13,734 nucleotides of DNA, from positions 1 to 13,734 of the forward strand of contig CALFHQ010000795.1 of the NCBI GenBank assembly GCA_937876385.1. The letters are read 5' to 3'. Position 1 is the first letter of the stretch; the number at the start of each line of letters is the position of its first letter. This DNA is from an uncultured Pseudomonadota bacterium (lineage in GTDB: Bacteria; Myxococcota_A; UBA9042; CAIXZC01). The notes under the pieces were generated by a model. It did no database searches. It was not told where the DNA came from and saw only the letters and a list, made by a program, of their open reading frames with translations. Of this stretch, positions 6,951 to 12,640 are shown one piece after another. The position numbers and the translations under genes are program-made.

Positions 6951-7926
6951 GAAGGCACAGACTTTTCAGTCCGTCCCGCCAGGAAGCGAGGACATTCTCT
7001 ATCGCCGTTGATCCCTTGGAGGCTGCTTTGAGAAGGGGTTGGGCTGAGGAAGCGAAGTCGGCACCCAGGGCCAGAACCAAGGCAATGTCGAGGGCGGTTC
7101 GAATACCTCCAGAGCCGATGAGCGTGGGTCGCCTCCCGATGTCTGGGAGGGTGTCCAGGAACTGTCGGGCGCTGGCCACCATTTCGCTTGTGGGGACCCC
7201 CCAGTCTTGGAGAGCCTCGGCGGTGGCGAGGTCGGCGCCGTTGCGGGAAGCTTCGACGGTGGGGAAGTGGGTTCCCCCGAGTCCCGCCGTGTCCAGTCCC
7301 TCCAAACCGCTTTGAATGAGGGGGGCCAGGTGGGTCGTAGTGACTCCGCACCCCACCCCTTTGAGAAATACCGGCAAAGGGATTTCATCGATGAACTCAA
7401 TGACGGCGTCCAAGGCGCCCGAGAAATTGCGCTCTCCCTCTGGCTGAACGAGTTCCTGGGCCGGGTTTACATGGACGAACATGCCGTCCAGTTGGAGCTG
7501 TGCAGCGAGGTCGATGAGTCTCTTCCTGAAATCCGGGTCTCGAAGCTGCCAAGCGCCGATGTTGCCGGCGATGGGTATGTCGGGTGCTTCCGCTCTGATG
7601 TCGAAGTCTCGAGCGATTTCAGGGTGAAGCACGGCGCTTCGCATGGATCCCAGCGCCAACGCTACGCGTTGGTTTTGTGCGGCAATGGCCAACTGTCGAT
7701 TCCATCCCTTCTTATCCCCGGTTCCTCCGGTCATTGAGGCAATGATGAAGGGGAAAGAGAGAGTCCTGCCCAGGAATGGGCGTTCCAGGGAGATGTCATC
7801 CATGGCCAGCTCGGGGAACGCTTCGGGAATCAGGCGGTAGTTTGCAAACCCTGGATCTCCCCGTTGGCTCTTGTCGGTGAGGCAGAATTCAATATGATCC
7901 CTTTTCCGTGGGCGAGAATCGGACAT
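6895..7926 (-). CDS. fni: Type 2 isopentenyl-diphosphate delta-isomerase (FMN-dependent)
   Basis: The enzyme interconverts isopentenyl and dimethylallyl diphosphate in the cytosol using reduced FMN, supplying both isoprenoid building blocks. Length (343 residues) and motifs fit the IDI-2 family: the N-terminal RKRDHI (residues 7-12), a flavin-site MTGG (65-68), HVNPAQE with His152, Asn154, Gln157 and the Mg-binding Glu158 position, followed by QPEG and NF; Lys189; GGTHFPTVE (217-225); and the phosphate-binding GSGGIR loop (271-276) near the C-terminus. The segment usually written KEVGxG reads K189-G-V-G-C-G here. The ATG at 7926 has AGGAG five nt upstream. The gene begins 35 nt after a tRNA-Pro on the same strand and ends inside the convergent OmpA-like gene. 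Type 2 enzymes usually accompany the mevalonate pathway, but no other pathway gene is visible here. Confidence 0.95.
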   Translation of the reverse strand: MSDSRPRKRDHIEFCLTDKSQRGDPGFANYRLIPEAFPELAMDDISLERPFLGRTLSFPFIIASMTGGTGDKKGWNRQLAIAAQNQRVALALGSMRSAVLHPEIARDFDIRAEAPDIPIAGNIGAWQLRDPDFRKRLIDLAAQLQLDGMFVHVNPAQELVQPEGERNFSGALDAVIEFIDEIPLPVFLKGVGCGVTTTHLAPLIQSGLEGLDTAGLGGTHFPTVEASRNGADLATAEALQDWGVPTSEMVASARQFLDTLPDIGRRPTLIGSGGIRTALDIALVLALGADFASSAQPLLKAASKGSTAIENVLASWRDGLKSLCLLTGCRVPLELRTRLRRRG

Positions 7927-7961
7927 GAGTGCTCCTGGTGAGCCGGTTGCTGTGGAAATAG

Positions 7962-8035
7962 TCGGGGCGACAGGATTCGAACCTGCGACATCCAGTTCCC
8001 AAAACTGGAGCGCTACCAGACTGCGCTACGCCCCG
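7962..8035 (-). tRNA. tRNA-Pro (anticodon UGG)
   Basis: The minus strand folds into a complete 74-nt cloverleaf. The 7-bp acceptor stem is CGGGGCG/CGCCCCG with discriminator A73. The D-arm has GCGC/GCGC, the anticodon stem is CCAGT/ACTGG with loop TTTGGGA, and the T-arm is GCAGG-TTCGAAT-CCTGT. The central loop triplet is TGG, which reads proline CCN codons. The C1-G72 first pair and A73 match bacterial proline tRNA. The 3' CCA is not encoded (the genome continues CT after A73), so it must be added by nucleotidyltransferase. A consensus -10 box lies 16 nt before the mature 5' end. Confidence 0.96.
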
Positions 8036-8051
8036 AACGTCAACTGCGCCC

Positions 8052-8079
8052 ATTATAGGAGTGAATGGATTGGATTCAA
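8052..8079 (-). promoter_or_regulatory. Sigma70-type promoter for tRNA-Pro (and probably the isomerase gene)
   Basis: On the minus strand TTGAAT (8074-8079) and a perfect TATAAT (8052-8057) are separated by 16 nt. Transcription would start about 7-9 nt before the mature tRNA 5' end, a usual distance for a tRNA gene. No other convincing promoter lies in the 35 nt between the tRNA and the isomerase start, so a joint transcript is likely. Confidence 0.65.
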
Positions 8080-8122
8080 GCAAAAAGCGCAGGACAACAA
8101 GCTGGGAAGACGGTTTTGGAGG

Positions 8123-9277
8123 TTATTCGCCGCAATATCCGGCTCCCTGGGAGGGAACCAGGGGGACGCAGGAGGCGAAGGGGGAGTCGCAGGAGGGCTC
8201 TCCACCGGCGGTACTGCAGATGCGTCGGCAGGTGGATCCGCCGATGCAGTCGAAACCTTCTTTGCAGTCGCTGGATTGGGTGCACTGCTCCCCTTTGTCT
8301 GAGGTGCCGACTTTCAGGCAGATGGGGTCGTTGATGACGCTGGAGTAGGTGTAGCAGGCCTGGTTTGGGTCTGCGCAATCCTGGTCCAGAATATTGCACT
8401 TGTCGTACTGGTCTTCAGGGAGACTGCACACCTTCCAGGGAGAACCGGTGATCGTAAGGCACGAGCCATCCGGGCAGTCGGCGTTGCTTTGGCAGTACTT
8501 GTAGCAGTGGTTCTTGTCGTCGTTGGAGAGGGCCATGCACTTCCCGTCTAAGCAGACGCCCTGGGTGGCGCAAGTTTCGCCCACGGGCACTTCTCCTGCG
8601 ACGAGGCACACTGGCTGTTCGTTTTCGTTGAGGATGCAGTTGAGCCCTTCTTCGCAGTTGGCATCGGTGTAAATGTCGCAATCGGGCTGGTCGAAGTCCT
8701 CACAGTTCTCGGAGTCGTCCCAGGTGGCATTCAGGGCGAAGGTCTTGGTGCAGCAGGGAATTTCCGGCTTCAGTTCGTACACCAGTGCGATGGTGTCGGT
8801 GCCTTGAATGGCTCCAACGAGTTTGTCGGTGCCCTTGATACCTTCGATGACGAAGACGCCGTCTGCAATGGCACCGTGATATCCTTTCTCATAGGCTTTG
8901 TTGCAGCTAAGTGGCGAGAAGTTGTTGCTGAACAGGCATCCTTCGTTCCCTTCGCATTGGAAGCTTGCCGAAAGGAGGAAGATGGAGTCGCCCCCGGTGG
9001 CGATCATGATGTCGTTTGTTCCGTCGGACCAGGCATAGATTCCCGGGGCCAATTCGGGCACGGGTTGCGCTGGGACGGGATACTCAATGGGCTGTTGGGT
9101 GTCCTCAGTGGTGCTGTCTGAGGGGAGGGCAGCATCGCTGCCCGTCTGGTCGTCCATTGTGTCTTCCAGGACGCCGTTGCCATCGAGGGTGGAAGCCGTA
9201 TCGGTGGGTTCATCGGAGGACGAACCTCCGGAGCAGGCCCAGAGGAGGGCGACCAGAAGAAGCCAGGGGTGTCTCAT
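8123..9277 (-). CDS. Cysteine-rich secreted lipoprotein, function unknown
   Basis: The 384-residue protein has a short lipoprotein signal ending L12-W-A-C15. The lipidated Cys is followed by a Ser/Gly/Thr/Asp-rich spacer of about 60 residues and a Pro/Val stretch. A middle domain (about 75-200) with few cysteines precedes a C-terminal half with cysteines every 5-15 residues. Apart from Cys15 I count 30 cysteines, an even number that could form up to 15 disulfides, so the protein should fold outside the cytoplasm. The patterns C-x-x-G-x-x-C and DCxxGFDC resemble the small disulfide modules common in predicted lipoproteins of Myxococcota, but I cannot name a domain. ATG 9277 has AGAGGA five nt upstream and starts 9 nt after the stop of the TPR gene, so the two are almost surely co-transcribed. 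No Asp follows the lipid Cys, so outer-membrane sorting is the default inference. Confidence 0.88.
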   Translation of the reverse strand: MRHPWLLLVALLWACSGGSSSDEPTDTASTLDGNGVLEDTMDDQTGSDAALPSDSTTEDTQQPIEYPVPAQPVPELAPGIYAWSDGTNDIMIATGGDSIFLLSASFQCEGNEGCLFSNNFSPLSCNKAYEKGYHGAIADGVFVIEGIKGTDKLVGAIQGTDTIALVYELKPEIPCCTKTFALNATWDDSENCEDFDQPDCDIYTDANCEEGLNCILNENEQPVCLVAGEVPVGETCATQGVCLDGKCMALSNDDKNHCYKYCQSNADCPDGSCLTITGSPWKVCSLPEDQYDKCNILDQDCADPNQACYTYSSVINDPICLKVGTSDKGEQCTQSSDCKEGFDCIGGSTCRRICSTAGGEPSCDSPFASCVPLVPSQGAGYCGE

Positions 9278-9286
9278 GGGAATCCT

Positions 9287-11458
9287 CTACTTGTTCTTGA
9301 TCTTGGCGAATTGGCGCTGAGCCATGTTGCGGTACTTGGAGCGACCGAATTCGTCGATGACTCGCTTGTACGCTTCTCGAGCCTGGGGATAGAAACCACC
9401 CTGTTCGGCGACTTGTCCCAACTTGTAGAGGGCTTCCCCTGCTTTGTCGGCGTCTTCCGAGCAGGTCTGGGCCGCGGTGGAGAGTCGCTCCGAGCCGTCC
9501 CCGAAGTTCCCCGCCTTGCCGAGGGCTACTCCTTCGTTGATGAGACCGTCGCACAGGTACAAGTTGAGTTGTTCCTTTGCGGTGATCTCGGTGTTTCCCA
9601 CTTTGAGCATGGCGTTGACCCGGCGCTGAAGTCCGGTCCAGTCTTCCGCTCGAGCGGACATTTCGTAAATCATGTCTCCGGCCCAACCGAGGAAGGGGCT
9701 GTCGGGTTTGTAGGTGACCAGTTGGTCGATGTATTCGAGTCCCTTGGTGGAGTGGCCCTTCATGTAGTTGACAAGGGCTGCCACATAGAAGAAATCCGCT
9801 TCCATGTTGACTTTGGCGAGGGGCTTGAGGTCTGGTTTCTGGCCGGCGCGGTTTGGAATCTTCTCGTATTCAACCAGGGCATCCAGGAATCCCTGTTCGA
9901 ATTCGTTGAGGGATTGTTCCTTGATCTTTCGGGGAAGTTTGTAGTCGCCGGGATATGCGGGCCCGAGGACGTTTTCTGCCACGAAGATGATCTTGCCTCC
10001 GGAGTTGGAGCGGATGAGGCCGACGTGGGCCATGAGGATTCCCGCCCATGCCTGCTCGATTCGATTCCCGGCGCCGGTGTTCAAGATATCCCGGAAGCGG
10101 TTGATGGCCATCAGGAAGGCTTCATCACCCTTGTCGAAGTAGAGTCCTTCGGCGAGGTAGTGTTCCGCCAGTGCCAGGTCCCATTTGATGATGAAGTCTT
10201 CTGCTTTGGCCATGACTTCGGTGTTGCCGGAGTTGGCAGCGACCCATGCGCCGTCGTTGCGGAAGAACAGTCTTGCCATCCGGATCTGTTTTTCGGTCTC
10301 GTCGAAGGGGAAGTTGTCTCGATAAATCTTCAGGATGCTGTTCCAGTACCCGAGCGCCTTCGGGGACTTCTTGTCCAACTCGATGAAGTGCATGTTCAGG
10401 GAGATGGAATCATCGTAGAACCCGTGGGTAACGAGCATCTGGGCGATGGTGTGGAGGGCCTCGTTGGCCTTCTCTTCGCCGTACTCCTGCTTCAGGTAGT
10501 CGCCAGCGGTGCTCCAGCCGTTTCCGGCTTCGGAGACGGTGATGATGTAGTCCTTGAAGGTCATCTGGCGCAACGTGGCGTCCTCTTCTCCCTTCTCTCT
10601 GAGCGCGGTGATGACTTCCTCGAAGGCGGTGAGGGTCTTGTCGTACTGCTGGTAGTTGTAGTAGACCCAGCCTTCCTTGTAGAGGGCGTAGAGGTACATC
10701 GGGGCGTCTTTGTATTCGTCCACGAGTTTCTTGTAGTACTTGAGCGCCTCGAAGAGGTTGTTTTTTTCGAAGTAGTACTCGGCGGCCAAAAGATAGCCAT
10801 TGGGCAGGAATTGACTCTGCGGGAACAGTTTGGCCAGCTTGTTGATGTACTTGATGCTCCGTTCGGAGAGCTTCTCATCGCCCAGGGCCTTGCCCGTCTC
10901 GAGACCGTTTCTTCCCAGGTAGAAGAGGACCTCTTCGACGCGGGGATAGTCGGGGTGCTCCATGAGAATCTTTTCGTAGTACGGAAGGGTGGGGGAGTAG
11001 TCCTTTGCCGGAGGCTCGGGCCTCTCCTTGAGCTCTCCACGCTTGAAACGCTCCACGTCCCGTCGGTATTGCTGGGCCTTGAGGGCCAGGTCGTACTTGA
11101 TGTTCTCCATGGTGTACTCGGCGATGCGGTAGTACACCGAAGCGATGTTCGGGTAGTTGGGGGTGGACTCCACCAACTGCTTCATCTTGTCGATGCTGTC
11201 CTTCCGAATCGTCTTGATGCGGCCGTAGGACTCGATTTCAATTTCGCTCATGTTCTCCATGTCGAATTTTGTCGAGGTATAGGGCCTTCGGTTGTCCTTC
11301 GCCTTGGGCTTCTCACCTTCGGGTGCCGGGGCCTCCTCAGCTACAGCGTCCGGGGCTGTCGTGGCGGCTGGCTCTTGTGTCTCTTCCTTCGGTTGTGCGA
11401 TGGCCGAGGTGGACATTACGCACCCCACCAGGAGTGTCAGCAAACATGCTTTTCTCAT
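9287..11458 (-). CDS. TPR-repeat envelope protein, function unknown
   Basis: The 723-residue protein has a secretion signal over the first 21 residues. AIA|Q at 19-22 suits signal peptidase I, while an earlier L10-V-G-C13 matches a lipobox, so lipidation is possible. An Ala/Pro/Glu linker (22-56) leads into a long all-helical body with repeated tetratricopeptide-like pairs, seen best near 105-200 (YYRIAEYT, YYEKILMEHPDYP), 215-290 (AAEYYFEKNN, YYKKLVDEY, YKEGWVYYNYQQY) and at the C-terminus (ALYKLGQVAEQGGFYPQAREAYKRVIDEF). TPR arrays bind partner proteins; a periplasmic or outer-membrane scaffold is inferred. Architecture recalls TPR components of myxobacterial envelope machines, but no specific homology can be claimed. 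ATG 11458 is preceded by GAGGAG eight nt upstream, and a promoter candidate lies at 11525-11552. The gene leads a unit with the cysteine-rich lipoprotein. Confidence 0.9.
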   Translation of the reverse strand: MRKACLLTLLVGCVMSTSAIAQPKEETQEPAATTAPDAVAEEAPAPEGEKPKAKDNRRPYTSTKFDMENMSEIEIESYGRIKTIRKDSIDKMKQLVESTPNYPNIASVYYRIAEYTMENIKYDLALKAQQYRRDVERFKRGELKERPEPPAKDYSPTLPYYEKILMEHPDYPRVEEVLFYLGRNGLETGKALGDEKLSERSIKYINKLAKLFPQSQFLPNGYLLAAEYYFEKNNLFEALKYYKKLVDEYKDAPMYLYALYKEGWVYYNYQQYDKTLTAFEEVITALREKGEEDATLRQMTFKDYIITVSEAGNGWSTAGDYLKQEYGEEKANEALHTIAQMLVTHGFYDDSISLNMHFIELDKKSPKALGYWNSILKIYRDNFPFDETEKQIRMARLFFRNDGAWVAANSGNTEVMAKAEDFIIKWDLALAEHYLAEGLYFDKGDEAFLMAINRFRDILNTGAGNRIEQAWAGILMAHVGLIRSNSGGKIIFVAENVLGPAYPGDYKLPRKIKEQSLNEFEQGFLDALVEYEKIPNRAGQKPDLKPLAKVNMEADFFYVAALVNYMKGHSTKGLEYIDQLVTYKPDSPFLGWAGDMIYEMSARAEDWTGLQRRVNAMLKVGNTEITAKEQLNLYLCDGLINEGVALGKAGNFGDGSERLSTAAQTCSEDADKAGEALYKLGQVAEQGGFYPQAREAYKRVIDEFGRSKYRNMAQRQFAKIKNK

Positions 11459-11524
11459 TGGCGCTTCTCCTCACCTGACGAATTTCAGCCTCTGTTGGTC
11501 AATGCTATCTGCCAAGGGCAAACA

Positions 11525-11552
11525 ATCATACCAGATGAAACGAAATAGGCAA
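11525..11552 (-). promoter_or_regulatory. Candidate sigma70-type promoter for the TPR/lipoprotein unit
   Basis: On the minus strand TTGCCT (11547-11552) and TATGAT (11525-11530, five of six consensus bases) are 16 nt apart. Predicted transcription would start near 11518, giving a leader of about 60 nt before the ATG at 11458. This fits separate transcription from the upstream coiled-coil gene. Confidence 0.5.
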
Positions 11553-11589
11553 CCCGATTGCAACACCGGATTCCGTTGAATAGAAAGGA

Positions 11590-11605
11590 CTTCAAGTGCT
11601 TGAAG
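11590..11605 (-). terminator. Weak terminator-like hairpin after the coiled-coil protein gene
   Basis: The 16-nt segment is a perfect inverted repeat: read on the minus strand it is CTTCAA-GCAC-TTGAAG, followed by TCCTTTCT. It lies 16 nt after the stop of the 11622-12509 gene. The stem is AT-rich and the T-run is interrupted, so termination would be weak at best. Confidence 0.3.
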
Positions 11606-11621
11606 ATGATGATTGGTTGGT

Positions 11622-12509
11622 TCACGACTCGACGGGGGGTTGAACGCTGACCACTTCGGTTTCAGCGGCCAGCTCGTCGGCGGTCTGGGGTTCTGGAGTT
11701 GCCTCTTCCAGATTCGCCGGCGGGCAAGAGGGCTCTTCGCTCATGGGAACCTGATTCTGGCTTTGCTGGGTCTGGCGGCGAGGTTTGCCGGTTTTGAGGA
11801 GGCAGATCTCGTCCTGGGACAAGTCGAGCTGGCTCAAGGTGACCACGTAGGCCCGCCGGTTGTGCTCCGCCATTCGCTTCAACAGGCGGTTGCGCTCTTT
11901 TTGTTCCTTGAACTCTCTCTTGAGTTTGCGAAGGGAGTCCTGCAGTTCTCCAACGGATTCCCGAAGGCGCTCCTTCTCCGTATCGACCCGAGGTTCCTCG
12001 ACCACCGGCGGAGCCTCTTGCGGGGGCGCTTCCACCGGAGTTTCGATGACTGGCTCGGGGATCGGCTCCGGGGCAGGCTGTGGCCCCTTCTCGATTAGAG
12101 CAATCTGCTCCTGGAGGTCGGCGTTGGCCTGCTTCAAGGAGAGGATCTCTTCTTGCAGCGTCGCCAGGAGCCTGTCCTTGCTTTCGATGAGGGTGGCCGC
12201 GGTGTTGGAGCGCTCTGCGAGTTGCTTCTCAAGGCGAGCGATTTTCTGCGCTTCCCCTTTTAGTTGATCGTTTCGGGTGCGCAGTTCGGCCAACTGAGTT
12301 TCGATGTCGGAGGCTCGCCCGTTGGCCTTCTCCAGCTTCTTTTTCAGCTCCGCAACCCGGGACTCCAACTTCTCGTTTTGCTTCTCCAGGCTCTTCTTTT
12401 CTTCGACCAATGCTTCCAGGTCTTTCTTGTTGCCGAAAAAGGGCAACCCCAAACCCAGGAAGAAGAGGGCCATCGGTGGTCCAGCAAAAAACAGATCCAA
12501 CAGGTCCAT
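11622..12509 (-). CDS. Membrane-anchored coiled-coil protein with Pro-rich linker, function unknown
   Basis: I start this 295-residue protein at the ATG at 12509 because AAGGAG lies five nt upstream; an upstream in-frame ATG at 12581 would run through the promoter region. Residues 3-25 form one hydrophobic membrane segment without a cleavage site, then Asn-Lys-Lys, suggesting the bulk faces the cytoplasm. Residues 28-140 are a continuous Leu/Glu/Lys heptad coiled coil. Residues 143-173 are a Pro/Glu/Val-rich linker, and 175-215 a second, strongly basic coiled coil. A short segment (216-245, AYVVTLSQLDLSQDEICLL) could fold into a small domain, followed by a disordered acidic tail with only scattered hydrophobics. 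No enzymatic motif is visible. It resembles membrane-tethered scaffold proteins in build, which is not evidence of function. It is divergently transcribed from the NFACT gene. Confidence 0.84.
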   Translation of the reverse strand: MDLLDLFFAGPPMALFFLGLGLPFFGNKKDLEALVEEKKSLEKQNEKLESRVAELKKKLEKANGRASDIETQLAELRTRNDQLKGEAQKIARLEKQLAERSNTAATLIESKDRLLATLQEEILSLKQANADLQEQIALIEKGPQPAPEPIPEPVIETPVEAPPQEAPPVVEEPRVDTEKERLRESVGELQDSLRKLKREFKEQKERNRLLKRMAEHNRRAYVVTLSQLDLSQDEICLLKTGKPRRQTQQSQNQVPMSEEPSCPPANLEEATPEPQTADELAAETEVVSVQPPVES

Positions 12510-12552
12510 TCTGGCTCCTTTTCGCTCCGGTTGACGGGGCAAACGTCCGCCA

Positions 12553-12581
12553 CTTATAGCAGATCCACAAAGCACCGACAA
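12553..12581 (-). promoter_or_regulatory. Sigma70-type promoter for the coiled-coil protein gene
   Basis: On the minus strand TTGTCG (12576-12581) and TATAAG (12553-12558, five of six consensus bases) are separated by exactly 17 nt. Transcription would begin near 12546, about 37 nt before the ATG at 12509. The -35 box lies inside the left arm of the inverted repeat at 12576-12600. Confidence 0.55.
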
Positions 12582-12600
12582 ATGCTTTTTGAGTTTGTCG
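12576..12600. promoter_or_regulatory. Operator-like inverted repeat between divergent promoters
   Basis: CGACAAA (12576-12582) and TTTGTCG (12594-12600) are perfect reverse complements separated by 11 bp, with half-site centres 18 bp apart. The left arm covers the -35 box of the leftward promoter and the right arm begins on the last base of the rightward -35 box. A dimeric regulator bound here would contact both promoters. Alternatively it could be a chance palindrome; no repressor gene is adjacent. Confidence 0.4.
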
Positions 12601-12617
12601 AAGGGGGAAGATATGCT
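12589..12617 (+). promoter_or_regulatory. Sigma70-type promoter for the NFACT gene
   Basis: TTGAGT (12589-12594) and TATGCT (12612-12617) are separated by 17 nt. A start near 12624 would give a short leader of about 17 nt containing AGGGGG, the ribosome binding site of the following gene. The -35 boxes of the two divergent promoters are only 7 bp apart. Confidence 0.45.
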
Positions 12618-12640
12618 GTCTTAATCCCAGGGGGACTTTG

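Noticed and set aside
7889..8083. A short - strand frame across the tRNA
   Set aside because: It translates the tRNA-Pro cloverleaf and its promoter; the RNA structure explains the sequence.
9269..11548. A 759-codon open frame on the + strand covering the whole TPR gene
   Set aside because: It is the mirror of a gene that has a signal peptide, TPR motifs, Shine-Dalgarno and operon context. The + strand translation has no domain, runs through the start region of both flanking features and is dominated by Val/Leu/Gly/Glu as expected from antisense codon bias.
12507..12581. Longer N-terminus for the coiled-coil protein, starting at the ATG at 12581
   Set aside because: It lacks a Shine-Dalgarno and would make the -10 box and leader coding; the ATG at 12509 has AAGGAG and begins with a membrane segment.
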